From SIG603 sp044432645 (lineage in GTDB: Bacteria; Bacillota; Clostridia; Oscillospirales; Acutalibacteraceae): a stretch of 64,000 nucleotides of DNA. A program made the position numbers and the translations under genes. Below the pieces are notes generated by a model. The model did no database searches, was not told the DNA's origin, and worked only from the letters and a program-made list of their open reading frames with translations. Each line of letters starts with the position of its first letter. The stretch's first letter is position 1. Shown piece by piece: positions 23,629 to 33,265 of the stretch. The stretch spans positions 62,001-126,000 of the forward strand of contig JAWXUM010000001.1 of assembly GCA_044432645.1 (NCBI GenBank). Direction: 5' to 3'.

Positions 23629-24450
23629 ATGAAAACGTTACCAGTAGCAGTCCAAGTTTATTCTGTAAGAGATATTGCAGAAAAAGACTTCAAAGGAACT
23701 TTAGAAAAACTAAAAGCAATAGGTTACACAGGTGTAGAACTTGCAGGTTTGTACGGATTAAAACCATCCTATATTAAAGAGGTTTTAACAGAGTTAGACC
23801 TTATCCCAGTTTCAGCACATGTTCCATTTAATGAATTAGTAGATGATTTAGAAGGCACAGTTGCAGCTTATAAAGAAATCGGTGTTTCTTACATGGCAAT
23901 TCCTTATTTAGGCGATGACGACCGTCCAGGTGCTGTAAACTTTGAAGAAAATCTTAAAAAAATGGTTACAATTGGTGAGTGTATAAAAGCAAACGGTATG
24001 ACTATGCTTTACCATAACCATGATTTCGAATTTATCAAAATGCCTAATGGTGAATATGGTCTTGACTATATTTACAGCACAATTTCTCCAGAAATTCTAC
24101 AAACCGAAATTGACACTTGTTGGGTTAAAGTTTCAGGTGAAAATCCTGCTGAATACGTAAAAAAATACAGTGGTAGAGCACCAGTAGTTCATTTAAAAGA
24201 CTTCATAAAAGAAGGTCAAGTTGCTAACATGTATGAACTAATTGGTCTTGAGTCAGAGAAAAAAGAAGAAACTGGTAAATTTGAATTTAGACCAGTAGGT
24301 TATGGTTGTCAAGATTTTAAACCAATTTTAGAAGCTTCTGTAGAAGCTGGAGCTTCTTGGGTTGTAGTTGAGCAAGACCAAGCTTACGAAAGAACAACAA
24401 TTGAAGCAGTAACTTTGAGCCGTGAATACCTAAAAACTTTAGGTTGGTAA
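23629..24450 (+). CDS. Sugar phosphate isomerase/epimerase (TIM barrel)
   Basis: 273 residues from the ATG at 23629, which has an AAAGGTGG site 8 bp upstream; a GTG at 23617 lies inside that site and is unlikely. Barrel motifs include VQVYSVRD, GYTGVELAG, MLYHNHDFEF (metal-binding His/Glu), DTCWVKVSGENPAEY, VVHLKDF and VVVEQDQAYE. Enzymes of this group act on keto-sugars or inositol derivatives; the exact substrate is not shown. It is followed by a lactonase and an aldolase, all facing the same way, so a small sugar-acid set is plausible. Confidence 0.88.
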   Translation: MKTLPVAVQVYSVRDIAEKDFKGTLEKLKAIGYTGVELAGLYGLKPSYIKEVLTELDLIPVSAHVPFNELVDDLEGTVAAYKEIGVSYMAIPYLGDDDRPGAVNFEENLKKMVTIGECIKANGMTMLYHNHDFEFIKMPNGEYGLDYIYSTISPEILQTEIDTCWVKVSGENPAEYVKKYSGRAPVVHLKDFIKEGQVANMYELIGLESEKKEETGKFEFRPVGYGCQDFKPILEASVEAGASWVVVEQDQAYERTTIEAVTLSREYLKTLGW

Positions 24451-24460
24451 TAATTTTTTT

Positions 24461-24491
24461 AAGGGTAGGTGTTTTCATCTACCCTTTTTTA
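24461..24491 (+). terminator. Terminator between isomerase and lactonase genes
   Basis: An 8-bp stem, AAGGGTAG with CTACCCTT, and a T-run. The lactonase ribosome binding site follows at once, so read-through may set the downstream level. Confidence 0.75.
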
Positions 24492-24502
24492 CAGGAGGAA
24501 CA

Positions 24503-25528
24503 ATGAAAGCTTTTATAGGAACATACTCAAAAGATATTTTATATCTTAACGAAAATGAAATTTATCCATGTGGAAAATGCGATAGTCCGTCATATTTGGC
24601 GTATTATAACAACGATATAGTTGCTATTTCTGAACTTGCTGATTTTGACAATAAAGAAACTGGAACTGTCAACTTTTTCAAAAATAATAATAACATATTA
24701 ACTGAAAAAAGTAGTAATTTAAGTTTTGGAAAATACCCTTGTCATTTAACAACTGCTAACGGCATATGTTTTGTAGCTAATTATGGGAGTGGTACTGTTA
24801 GCGCCTATAATGTAGAAAATGGTATGGAACTTATTAAAACTATAGAGCATGACACTGTTTTTGAAAATAAAATTCATGATGTTGATAGTAAATTTTATGA
24901 TTATTTAGACAAAGAAAAGTGTGCAAAAATTGAAGGACGACAAAAAACTGCCCACGCACATAGCACAGTTTTAACATCGGATAATAAATACATAGCAGCC
25001 TGCGACTTAGGACAGGATAAAGTTGTTTTTTATGACTTTGAAATGAATATACACAGTGTTTTTCAACTACCAAGTGGGCAAGGTCCTAGACATATTATTT
25101 TTGATGAAAATAAAGCTTATATAGTAACAGAGCTTGCTTCAACTTTAATTACTTGTGCTTATAATGATGGAATATTGACTTTTGAAAGTTTAACTTATAC
25201 ATTAAAAAAAGACGATATTACTAATAATGCTCCAGCTGCTATAAGATTTTCTCCTTGTAAAAAATATATCGCAGTTAGTAACCGAGGTCATGACAGTATA
25301 AGTTTATTTGATGTGAAAAATAATATGAAATTAATACAAAATATTTCATCATACGGAAAAGGACCTAGAGATATAGAATTTTCAAACGATGGGAAATTCC
25401 TACTTTGTGCAAATCAAAACAGTAATAACATTAGTTTTTACAGCGTAACTGATGGTAAATTAGAATATTTGTACGAAAAAACTCTTGATTGCAGCCCAGT
25501 TATGATACTTTTTGAAAAGAACAGCTAA
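24503..25528 (+). CDS. Lactonase-family beta-propeller (6-phosphogluconolactonase-like)
   Basis: 341 residues forming a predicted seven-bladed propeller. Typical lactonase motifs are present: ISELADFD near the N-terminus, GKYPCHLTT, FVANYGSGTVSAY, AHAHSTVLTSDNKYI, GQGPRHIIF, APAAIRFSPCKKYIAVSNRGHDSI and GKGPRDIEFSNDGKFLLCANQNS, each given here as a short tag. The family hydrolyses 6-phosphogluconolactone or related lactones. Cys are unusually common for a cytoplasmic propeller. The start has an AGGAGG site and follows a terminator-like hairpin. Confidence 0.85.
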   Translation: MKAFIGTYSKDILYLNENEIYPCGKCDSPSYLAYYNNDIVAISELADFDNKETGTVNFFKNNNNILTEKSSNLSFGKYPCHLTTANGICFVANYGSGTVSAYNVENGMELIKTIEHDTVFENKIHDVDSKFYDYLDKEKCAKIEGRQKTAHAHSTVLTSDNKYIAACDLGQDKVVFYDFEMNIHSVFQLPSGQGPRHIIFDENKAYIVTELASTLITCAYNDGILTFESLTYTLKKDDITNNAPAAIRFSPCKKYIAVSNRGHDSISLFDVKNNMKLIQNISSYGKGPRDIEFSNDGKFLLCANQNSNNISFYSVTDGKLEYLYEKTLDCSPVMILFEKNS

Positions 25529-25603
25529 ATCACTTGATTTTTTTACCGTTTTAAACTATAATAATACTATAAATGAAAAATAAAATTTTTGGAGGACTAT
25601 AAA

Positions 25604-26467
25604 ATGTTGGTATCTACAAAAGAAATGCTTACAAAAGCAAGAGAAGGTAAATATGCAGTAGGTCAATTCAATATTAACAATCTTGAATGGACAAAAGCTG
25701 TTTTACAAACTGCTCAAGAAAACAACTCACCAGTTATCTTAGGTGTATCTGAGGGTGCTGGTAAATACATGTGTGGTTACAAAACAATCGTTGGCATGGT
25801 TAATGGTATGTTAGAAGAACTTAATATCACAGTTCCTGTAGCACTTCACTTAGATCATGGTTCATTCGAAGGTGCAAAAGCTTGTATCAATGCAGGTTTC
25901 TCATCTGTAATGTTTGACGGTTCACATTATCCAATCGAAGAAAACATTGCTAAAACAACTGCTTTAGTTAACGCTTGTGATGTTCTAGGACTTTCAATTG
26001 AAGCTGAAGTTGGTTCAATCGGTGGCGAAGAAGACGGCGTTGTTGGTGCTGGCGAATGTGCTGACCCAGACGAATGTAAACTAGTAGCTGATTTAGGCGT
26101 AACAATGCTTGCAGCTGGTATCGGTAATATTCACGGTGTATACCCTGAAAATTGGGCTGGTCTTTCATTCGAAACTCTTGAAGCTATTAGCGATAAAGTT
26201 GGTGAAATGCCTCTAGTTTTACATGGTGGTACTGGTATTCCTGACGATATGATTGCTAAAGCAATTTCTTTAGGCGTTGCAAAAATCAACGTTAACACTG
26301 AATGTCAACTTGTATTTGCTGCCTCAACAAGAGAATATGTTGAAGCTGGTAAAGATAAATCTGGTAAAGGCTTTGACCCTAGAAAACTTCTAGCTCCTGG
26401 TACAGAAGCTATTAAAGTTCTGGTTAAAGAAAAAATGGATTTATTTGGTTCTACAAATAAAGCTTAA
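25604..26467 (+). CDS. fba: Class II fructose-bisphosphate aldolase
   Basis: 287 residues from the ATG at 25604; the earlier in-frame TTG overlaps the GGAGG site. Zinc and substrate motifs are complete: ALHLDHGS (His pair and Asp), VMFDGSHYPIEEN, IEAEVGSIGGEEDGV, AGIGNIHGVYP, VLHGGTGIPD and KINVNTECQ. It cleaves fructose 1,6-bisphosphate in glycolysis. Codon use is more biased than in neighbours, as expected for a highly expressed gene. A strong terminator follows. Confidence 0.95.
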   Translation: MLVSTKEMLTKAREGKYAVGQFNINNLEWTKAVLQTAQENNSPVILGVSEGAGKYMCGYKTIVGMVNGMLEELNITVPVALHLDHGSFEGAKACINAGFSSVMFDGSHYPIEENIAKTTALVNACDVLGLSIEAEVGSIGGEEDGVVGAGECADPDECKLVADLGVTMLAAGIGNIHGVYPENWAGLSFETLEAISDKVGEMPLVLHGGTGIPDDMIAKAISLGVAKINVNTECQLVFAASTREYVEAGKDKSGKGFDPRKLLAPGTEAIKVLVKEKMDLFGSTNKA

Positions 26468-26495
26468 TTAGAAAATTTTATAAAATTCACGAAAG

Positions 26496-26521
26496 AAGTC
26501 TTCTATATGAAGACTTTTTTC
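26496..26521 (+). terminator. Terminator of fba
   Basis: An 8-bp stem, AAGTCTTC with GAAGACTT, a 5-base loop and a T-run. Confidence 0.85.
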
Positions 26522-26564
26522 TTGTTAAAAAGTAAAAATTATGATACAATGTTAATATATTGTA
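26522..26564 (+). promoter_or_regulatory. Promoter and possible operator of the membrane protein/cca unit
   Basis: TTGTTA (26522-26527) and TACAAT (26545-26550) with 17 bp between. TACAAT and ATTGTA (26559-26564) form an inverted repeat that covers the -10 and the start point, which could serve as an operator. Confidence 0.5.
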
Positions 26565-26579
26565 CAAGGTGGTATCGAC

Positions 26580-27458
26580 ATGGATAAAATTGAAATTACA
26601 GATAACAAACCAAACGACTTTAAACAAACAGAATTTGACAATATTAGTTCGGGTAAAACCGATAAAGACAGTAATTTTATAGAAGAAAATCAAAAAGGTT
26701 ATGTTTATAATACTGTTTCTGATGATATATCTGCTAGATATGTTAGCAGAAAACTTAAACATAATTTGTTTAAAAATACAATTATAACTTTTAACAACGA
26801 AGAGCCTTTAAGCTTTGCTATTAAAAAAGTTGTATTTGAAATAGTTGTTGTTTTGTTCTTTATAATTGGCTTAATATTAATTTTATCAGTTGTTCAATTT
26901 GGATTTTCTAAACTTGGTAACGATGATATTGAAAATTTATCTTCTAGTTCGTTGTATGAAAGTACTGTAAATATAAATGGCATAGAAATCAACAATAATT
27001 ACGATGACACCTTGCCAAACAACATTGTAATTTCAGTTTCTGATTTTTATAATATAGATATTGAAGATGAAATTTCTCTAAGCCCTATTCCCCGTGTCTT
27101 AAAACTTCAACTATCTAAAAATTTCAGTAATTTAGATGTTACTCTTTTAACTAACACATCTAATTATTCGTACTTAACTCAAATATATACCCACTTGCAA
27201 AACAATAATATTGTTATTGTATGTTTATCTGTTAACGATAGTATCTCTTATGCTATTGTAACAGAGCTTGACGCTGCAAAATCCAAGATTACTGTTGCTT
27301 TAAGTGATGGTAGCACTGAAACTATGAGTATTGATAATTTTATTTTAGCTACAAGATATGACAACGAAACTAAACTCAGCTTAAAACTTAAGTTTTTGAA
27401 AATGATAGGCGCATATAGCGTAAATACAGCTTTTATCATAAGTGACGAGGTTAATTAA
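26580..27458 (+). CDS. Membrane protein with degenerate C39-like peptidase domain
   Basis: 292 residues. An acidic cytoplasmic N-terminus of about 80 residues is followed by one strong membrane helix (VVVLFFIIGLILILSVV, about 88-105). The outside part ends in a stretch (NNNIVIVCLSVNDSISYAIV ... GSTETMSIDNFILATRY) laid out like the C-terminal half of C39-like papain-fold domains, but where HY is expected before the strand it has SY, and no catalytic Cys motif is seen. It may therefore be an inactive relative; the assignment is tentative. The stop codon directly abuts the ATG of cca, so the two are translationally coupled. Confidence 0.6.
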   Translation: MDKIEITDNKPNDFKQTEFDNISSGKTDKDSNFIEENQKGYVYNTVSDDISARYVSRKLKHNLFKNTIITFNNEEPLSFAIKKVVFEIVVVLFFIIGLILILSVVQFGFSKLGNDDIENLSSSSLYESTVNINGIEINNNYDDTLPNNIVISVSDFYNIDIEDEISLSPIPRVLKLQLSKNFSNLDVTLLTNTSNYSYLTQIYTHLQNNNIVIVCLSVNDSISYAIVTELDAAKSKITVALSDGSTETMSIDNFILATRYDNETKLSLKLKFLKMIGAYSVNTAFIISDEVN

Positions 27459-28691
27459 ATGAGTATTGACATTGTAGTCCCTGCATACATAAAAAAAGCT
27501 CTTGACTATTTAACTGTCAAGGGTTTTTCTGCATATGTTGTTGGTGGTTGTATTAGGGATAGCATAATTAAAAAAATTCCTAATGACTGGGATATTTGCA
27601 CAAATGCAAAACCTGACGAAATAATAACTTGTTTTAATGCCTTTAAGGTTATTGAAACAGGTTTATCTCATGGAACTGTAACCGTAATTATAGACCATAA
27701 CCAAATTGAAATTACAACTTTCAGGACAGAAGATAATTATAAAGATCACAGACACCCCGATAAAGTTTGTTTCACTGATAAAATTATTGAAGATTTAGCT
27801 AGAAGAGATTTTACAATGAATTCGTTAGCCTATTGTCCAACAAATGGATTAATCGACCCTTTTGGTGGTGTTTTCGATATATATAACAAGATTATCAAAG
27901 CCGTGGGCGAACCTTACAAACGTTTTGATGAAGACAGTTTAAGAATTTTGCGTGCTATTAGGTTTAGTTCTAGTTTGGGTTTTGCTATTGAAGATAAAAC
28001 ATTGGAAGCTATTAACCAAAAATTCAAGGATATTCGCTACACATCTACCGAAAGGCAACGTGAAGAACTTTTCAAGTTACTATGTGGAGATTTTTGTTAC
28101 CAAACTTTAATAAAACACGAAAATATTCTTTGCTTTTTAATACCTGAAATCATCAATGCTCACTCTTATAAAGAAATTGCCAAAAGTGTAAGTTGTGTTA
28201 AAAATGAAAAAAATATTAGATTTGCAGCTTTATTAAGCGGTATTAGTTTCAAGGATAAATCTGAAATCATTTACTTATTAAAAAGGTTAAAATTTGACAA
28301 TAATAGCACTAAATATATTCTTACGCTGATAACTACCAATAAAATTACACACGCAATGAGTGAAATAGAAATTAAACAAACGCTTAAAAAAGTCGGCGAA
28401 TCTGTTTTTAAAGATTTAATAAATCTATCTACTGCCTACAATGTATTAAGTGCAGATTTAGCCAAAGCGAATTTAAGCTTGCTTGAGAAAATTATTTCAG
28501 AAAATCAATGTTATTCCCTTAAATCTTTAGAAATTAACGGTGAAGATTTAGTGAATATTGGATTTTCGAAAAACAAAAACATCGGTATAACATTAAATAG
28601 AATTTTAGATTTGGTTATTAATGAAAAACTAGAAAATAATAAAAACATTATTTTATCACATATAAAAGAAACAGGTCACGAAAATGTGTGA
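27459..28691 (+). CDS. cca: CCA-adding tRNA nucleotidyltransferase (class II)
   Basis: 410 residues. The nucleotidyltransferase core is clear: VVGGCIRDSI, the catalytic pair in NDWDICTNA, RRDFTMNSLAY and RILRAIRFSSSLGF. It adds or repairs the 3' CCA of tRNAs. The single tRNA in this window already encodes CCA, so repair or completion of other tRNAs is its likely use. It starts on the base after the preceding stop codon. Confidence 0.93.
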   Translation: MSIDIVVPAYIKKALDYLTVKGFSAYVVGGCIRDSIIKKIPNDWDICTNAKPDEIITCFNAFKVIETGLSHGTVTVIIDHNQIEITTFRTEDNYKDHRHPDKVCFTDKIIEDLARRDFTMNSLAYCPTNGLIDPFGGVFDIYNKIIKAVGEPYKRFDEDSLRILRAIRFSSSLGFAIEDKTLEAINQKFKDIRYTSTERQREELFKLLCGDFCYQTLIKHENILCFLIPEIINAHSYKEIAKSVSCVKNEKNIRFAALLSGISFKDKSEIIYLLKRLKFDNNSTKYILTLITTNKITHAMSEIEIKQTLKKVGESVFKDLINLSTAYNVLSADLAKANLSLLEKIISENQCYSLKSLEINGEDLVNIGFSKNKNIGITLNRILDLVINEKLENNKNIILSHIKETGHENV

Positions 28692-28704
28692 CCTGTTTCT
28701 TTTT
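28668..28704. terminator. Bidirectional terminator overlapping the end of cca
   Basis: A 12-bp stem, GAAACAGGTCAC with GTGACCTGTTTC, T-run on the plus side and A-run before it. It includes the last codons of cca and serves the convergent gene as well. Confidence 0.85.
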
Positions 28705-29443
28705 AATTTAAAAATTCATTTAAAATATCTTGAGTATCGTAAATACTAACTTTAGAAGGCGTTTTATTTTTGGGTACTGTAATCGGTTTCGTTGCTGGTG
28801 CTTGTTTAACTGTAGGTTTCTTTAAATCTTGGGCTAATTTAGAAAAATCAACTTTTTTATTTAATTCTGAGTCTGTTTCAACAGGTATAACAATCTCCTT
28901 TTTTTCAAAAACATTTGGTAGATTTTCATCTTCGGTTTTTGAAATATGCATAACAGGGAATTCGTATGCATCGTTTATAACAGGTTTTTGACTTCTTTTT
29001 GATTGCTTAGGCTTTTTCTGAGAAAGTAAAATTAAAGAAACAATCAAGCCTATTACACCAACTGCTATAACACAATATCCCACTAATACTAAAGTACTCA
29101 AAAAGTTATTTTCAATAGTTGTTACATTAGCAACTATTTCATAATTTTCAGTGTAATTTTCTTCTAATACTTCATCTGTTTCAGTATCAACTAGAGCATC
29201 TTCAACTTCGTCAGCTGATTCTTGAATTAATTCACTATTTTCACCAGTCGCATCATCTGAATTTTCTTCTGATACGTCTTCATCACTAACGGTTGTGTCA
29301 ACACTTTCAGATTGTACAGTTTCACTTTCGGTAGATTCACTACTGTCTTCATGAGCTGAAACAGTTGCAAAAACATTACTAGATAAAGAACTACAAATTA
29401 AAACTGCAACTAAAATAGACATATATTTTTTTAAAATATTCAT
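28703..29443 (-). CDS. Secreted/membrane-anchored acidic protein, function unknown
   Basis: 246 residues from the ATG at 29443, which has a GGAGAT site; upstream in-frame starts are less likely. A signal peptide (about 1-27) is followed by about 85 very acidic, Ser/Thr/Glu/Asp-rich residues, a membrane helix at about 120-145 (LVGYCVIAVGVIGLIVSLILL) and a basic, Pro/Lys-rich cytoplasmic tail ending in a short conserved-looking motif SIYDTQDILNEFLN. The layout suggests a cell-surface sensor or scaffold, but I recognise no domain. Confidence 0.7.
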   Translation of the reverse strand: MNILKKYMSILVAVLICSSLSSNVFATVSAHEDSSESTESETVQSESVDTTVSDEDVSEENSDDATGENSELIQESADEVEDALVDTETDEVLEENYTENYEIVANVTTIENNFLSTLVLVGYCVIAVGVIGLIVSLILLSQKKPKQSKRSQKPVINDAYEFPVMHISKTEDENLPNVFEKKEIVIPVETDSELNKKVDFSKLAQDLKKPTVKQAPATKPITVPKNKTPSKVSIYDTQDILNEFLN

Positions 29444-29512
29444 AATAATCTCCATAACCAAATAGATATACATTATTTTATCATATTATATAAAAAAACA
29501 CAAGATAAATGT

Positions 29513-30058
29513 TTATATATCTGAATTTTGTAACAAGATAGCTGTTTTTAATATTGCTATTTGAGTTTTAGCATCTGGAATTTCGTTGTTCATTACCATT
29601 TCTAAAGCTTTCTCAAATGGAATTTTTTCAACTTCTACAAATTCGCCTTCATCTAAGTCGGTATCGCAAAAACCATCAATTCTACAAGCCCATATTCTAA
29701 TTACTTCGCCACAATATCCTGGAGTTGGGTACAAATCGCCCAAATACACATAATTTTTGCCAACAGTACCTGTTTCTTCTCTTTGCTCTCTTTTTACAGC
29801 TTCGAATGGATCTTCGCCTATTTCTAGCTTTCCAGCTGGAACTTCTAGTAAAACTTCTTTATAAGGTGACCTGAACTGTTTAACAAAGTAAACATTGTTT
29901 TCATCGTCTAAAACTAAAACACATACACCACCGTTATGCTTAACAATTTCTCTTGTTGACTTTGAACCGTCTGAAAGTTCTATATCCTCAACCACAACTT
30001 CTATAATTCTACCTTTAAATTTTGTTTCACTTTTTAATGTTTTTTCAAAAAAATCCAT
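29513..30058 (-). CDS. Nudix hydrolase, ADP-ribose pyrophosphatase type
   Basis: 181 residues with a perfect Nudix box at 76-98 (GKLEIGEDPFEAVKREQREE then TG). The leading QFRSPYKEVLLEVPAG is typical of NudF/ADP-ribose pyrophosphatases, which split ADP-ribose into AMP and ribose 5-phosphate. It is the last gene of the serC-serA unit, 11 bp after serA. Confidence 0.9.
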   Translation of the reverse strand: MDFFEKTLKSETKFKGRIIEVVVEDIELSDGSKSTREIVKHNGGVCVLVLDDENNVYFVKQFRSPYKEVLLEVPAGKLEIGEDPFEAVKREQREETGTVGKNYVYLGDLYPTPGYCGEVIRIWACRIDGFCDTDLDEGEFVEVEKIPFEKALEMVMNNEIPDAKTQIAILKTAILLQNSDI

Positions 30059-30069
30059 TTATACTCCAA

Positions 30070-31230
30070 TTATTTAATAATTCGTACGTTTACAATGCCA
30101 TCCATTTCAGCCACTTTAGTAATAATTTCATCTGTAATAATTTCATCGGTATCAATTAAAGTGTATGCGTAATCGCCTTTAGCTTTATTTACCATATTTT
30201 CTATATTGATATTATTTTCTGCAAAAAATGTTGAAATCTTTGCCAAAATATTTGGGATATTTTTATTTATAATACACATGCGTTCTTTAGTTTCTCTTGC
30301 TTGTATTACTTCTGGAAAATTAACAGAATTTCTTATATTTCCCACTTCTAAATACTCACGAATTTCTTGTACTGCCATTTTTGCACAGTTATCCTCAGAT
30401 TCAGGAGTTGAAGCACCTAAATGTGGCAAAAGAAGAACATTTTCAAGACCTATTAACTCTTCACAAGCAAAGTCACTAATATATTTTGCAATTTTACCAG
30501 AAGCAATATAATCGATTAAATCAGAATTATTCACAAGGTCGCCCCTTGCAAAGTTTAAAATTCTAACTCCGTCTTTCATTTTTTCAATAGCTTCTTTGTT
30601 TATAAAACCAACAGTGTTTTTATTTGATGGCAAGTGCAAAGTGATGTAGTCGCATTCTTTTAAAAGCATATCAAGTGTAGTTGCGTTTTTAACATGACGT
30701 GACATACCCCATGCAGCGCTGATAGATAAAAATGGGTCGTAACCCCATACTTCCATACCTAAATTAATAGCACTGTTTGCAACTTTTACACCTATTGCAC
30801 CAAGACCTATTATACCTAGTTTTTTGCCCTCTATTTCAGGTCCTACATAAAGAGATTTTTGTTTTTCGGCTTGTTTTTCTGAATTTGCATTGCCTTTTTG
30901 AGTTTGAACCCAGTTCATTCCCTCTACTACTTTTCTTGAAGAAAGCAAAAGCCCACACAAAACTAGCTCTTTAACAGCGTTTGCATTAGCTCCTGGTGTG
31001 TTAAAAACTACTATTCCGTCTTCGCTACATTTTTCTATAGGAATATTGTTAACACCAGCACCAGCTCTTGCGACTGCTTTAATAGAACTTGGGAAAGCAT
31101 AATCATGAAGTGAAGCTGAACGCACAAGCATTGCATCTTCGTTTTCTATCTCTTTATTATACTCATATTTATCGTCGAAAATTTCAAGACCTGTGTCTGA
31201 AATTTCGTTCATTAATTTAATCTTATACAT
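30070..31230 (-). CDS. serA: D-3-phosphoglycerate dehydrogenase
   Basis: 386 residues from the ATG at 31230, which has an AGGTGA site and stands 4 bp after serC. Domains: substrate-binding N-terminus, NAD site KLGIIGLGAIGVKVA, catalytic Arg in NFARGDLV, Glu in FACEELIG and His in LLPHLGAST, then a C-terminal ACT domain (about 320-386) that in this family can bind serine as feedback inhibitor. It catalyses the first step of serine synthesis. Confidence 0.93.
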   Translation of the reverse strand: MYKIKLMNEISDTGLEIFDDKYEYNKEIENEDAMLVRSASLHDYAFPSSIKAVARAGAGVNNIPIEKCSEDGIVVFNTPGANANAVKELVLCGLLLSSRKVVEGMNWVQTQKGNANSEKQAEKQKSLYVGPEIEGKKLGIIGLGAIGVKVANSAINLGMEVWGYDPFLSISAAWGMSRHVKNATTLDMLLKECDYITLHLPSNKNTVGFINKEAIEKMKDGVRILNFARGDLVNNSDLIDYIASGKIAKYISDFACEELIGLENVLLLPHLGASTPESEDNCAKMAVQEIREYLEVGNIRNSVNFPEVIQARETKERMCIINKNIPNILAKISTFFAENNINIENMVNKAKGDYAYTLIDTDEIITDEIITKVAEMDGIVNVRIIK

Positions 31231-31234
31231 ATAA

Positions 31235-32317
31235 TCACCTGTTTTTGTTTTCAAAATCTTTCATAAATGCAACCAATTTTTCTACACCCTCATAAGGCAT
31301 TGCGTTGTAAATTGACGCACGAATACCACCCACAGAGCGATGACCTTTTAAGTTAGTCATACCTAATGCTATGCTTTCTTTTACAAATAACGCATCTAGC
31401 TCATTATTTGGAGTTACAAAAGTAACATTCATAACTGATCTATTAGCTTTATCGCTATGTGCAGTGTAAAACCCAGTTTGGTCTAAATAATCGTATAAAA
31501 GGCTAGCTTTTTTCTCGTTACGTTCTTTCATAACTTCTAAACCACCTAAGTTATCAATCCACTGCAAAACTAAACCTAAAACATAAATAGCATAGGCAGA
31601 CGGTGTGTTGTACATAGAATCGTTTTCAATTTGAAGTTTATAATCTAGCAAAACTGGTGTATCTGCTTTTACATCTTGAAGTAAATCTTTTTTTATGATA
31701 GCTACACCAAGACCAGCAATACCCATATTTTTTTGAGCACCAGCGTAAATCATTGCATATTTAGATACATCAACTGGTTTGGATAAAATATTAGAAGACA
31801 TATCGCAGATTATTGGCAATTGAGTTTCTGGGATATATTTCCACTCTGTTCCAAAAATTGTATTATTAGCACAATAATGGACATAGCTTGAATTTTCACA
31901 AATATCAAGCTCGTCTTGTGTTGGGATTTTTTTAAATTTGTTTTCACTGCCGTCATATGAAACATTTATTTGAGCATATTTTTTAGCTTCTTGCATCGCT
32001 TTTTTAGAAAAAGCACCTGTAACTATATAATCTGCTTTTCCATTTTTTAAAAAATTAAGTGGAATCATCGAAAATTGTCCAGTTGCTCCACCTGGAACAA
32101 AAACTATTTCGTATTCATCTGGAATAGACATAACCTTTTTTAGTAACTCTTTTGTATCATTAAAAATGGATAAGTATGCAGACGACCTATGGCTCATCTC
32201 CATAACACTCATTCCACTGTTTTCATAGTTCAACATTTGTTTTGCTGCTTTTTCTAAAACCTCTACTGGTAACATAGAAGGCCCTGCAGAAAAATTAAAT
32301 ACTCTTTCTTGTGACAT
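31235..32317 (-). CDS. serC: Phosphoserine aminotransferase
   Basis: 360 residues, full length. Start motif FNFSAGPSMLP, PLP lysine in IYAGAQKNMGIAGLG, and the phosphate-binding C-terminal GHRSVGGIRASIYNAMP mark SerC. It transfers the amino group from glutamate to 3-phosphohydroxypyruvate and lies directly upstream of serA. The two genes form a serine operon with the Nudix gene. Confidence 0.95.
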   Translation of the reverse strand: MSQERVFNFSAGPSMLPVEVLEKAAKQMLNYENSGMSVMEMSHRSSAYLSIFNDTKELLKKVMSIPDEYEIVFVPGGATGQFSMIPLNFLKNGKADYIVTGAFSKKAMQEAKKYAQINVSYDGSENKFKKIPTQDELDICENSSYVHYCANNTIFGTEWKYIPETQLPIICDMSSNILSKPVDVSKYAMIYAGAQKNMGIAGLGVAIIKKDLLQDVKADTPVLLDYKLQIENDSMYNTPSAYAIYVLGLVLQWIDNLGGLEVMKERNEKKASLLYDYLDQTGFYTAHSDKANRSVMNVTFVTPNNELDALFVKESIALGMTNLKGHRSVGGIRASIYNAMPYEGVEKLVAFMKDFENKNR

Positions 32318-32373
32318 TTTTCATAACCCTTTCTAAATTCTTTTTATGCTGTAGCGTGTTACAGTATTAAATC

Positions 32374-32402
32374 ATTATATAACATTATTCGCAATTTGTC
32401 TA
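32374..32402 (-). promoter_or_regulatory. Promoter of the serC-serA-Nudix operon
   Basis: On the minus strand TAGACA and TATAAT are 17 bp apart, about 55 bp before the serC start. A small hairpin (CTGTA/TACAG) lies in the leader. Confidence 0.65.
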
Positions 32403-32412
32403 GTTGTTTATG

Positions 32413-33183
32413 TTATTTTCGTGAATTTTCTTCATAAATAATCTTTAAACCGTCTAAAAGTAAATTGTCGCACAAAATGATATCTTTTTTACAGTGTGGA
32501 ACTACTGTATTTGCTAGCCCTCCTGTTGCGATTATTGTACATTTATAACCTAGTTCCTCTTCCATTCGCTCACATAAACCGTCAATCATAGATGCAGTTC
32601 CGTAAACCATTCCAGACTGTATACAACTTGCTGTATCTGCACTGATTACTTTGTCAGGCGCTTCAAGGTTTATAGATGAAAGCTGTGAGGCGTTATGAGT
32701 AAGCGCATCAAGAGAAATTCTCATACCAGGAAGAATACTTCCGCCTCTTATAAACTTGTCTTTGTCCATAACAAAAACTGTAGTAGCTGTACCCATATCT
32801 ATAACTATATGAGGGCAACCGTACAATTTTTGTGCAGCTACAAAACCAACAATTAAATCTGCCCCTAAACTTGAAACTGAACCATCTTTTACTTTCAAAT
32901 TAGGAACAAGTTTTGATGAAACACTTAACGAGTCAATTCCACACACAAGCTTAATAGCTTTTGAAATACTACTTGTCAATTTAGGTACAACACAACTTAT
33001 AATAGAAGCTGTAAAATCTTCTTTTTTTACATTATAAAGTTTAAAAATGTTTAATATTTCCACTGCGTATTGGTCTTGCATTTTAGATAAATCTGTAGTC
33101 ATTCTTGAAGAAAAAACTAACTCATCGCCATCAAAAGCACCCATAGTAATATTTGTATTTCCAATATCTATAGTTAATAACAT
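32413..33183 (-). CDS. coaX: Type III pantothenate kinase
   Basis: 256 residues. The ATP-binding DIGNTNITMGAFD, GADLIVGFVAA and the IDMGTATTVFV / GGSILPGM stretches identify CoaX. It phosphorylates pantothenate, the first step to coenzyme A, and unlike type I enzymes is not feedback inhibited. It appears to be a single gene. Confidence 0.94.
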   Translation of the reverse strand: MLLTIDIGNTNITMGAFDGDELVFSSRMTTDLSKMQDQYAVEILNIFKLYNVKKEDFTASIISCVVPKLTSSISKAIKLVCGIDSLSVSSKLVPNLKVKDGSVSSLGADLIVGFVAAQKLYGCPHIVIDMGTATTVFVMDKDKFIRGGSILPGMRISLDALTHNASQLSSINLEAPDKVISADTASCIQSGMVYGTASMIDGLCERMEEELGYKCTIIATGGLANTVVPHCKKDIILCDNLLLDGLKIIYEENSRK

Positions 33184-33265
33184 GAATTTTCACCTTGCCA
33201 TGCCTTTCCTTTTTCGATTTTCTTACCTGTCATTTTTTTAATAATATAACTTTTAAGCATTAAAG

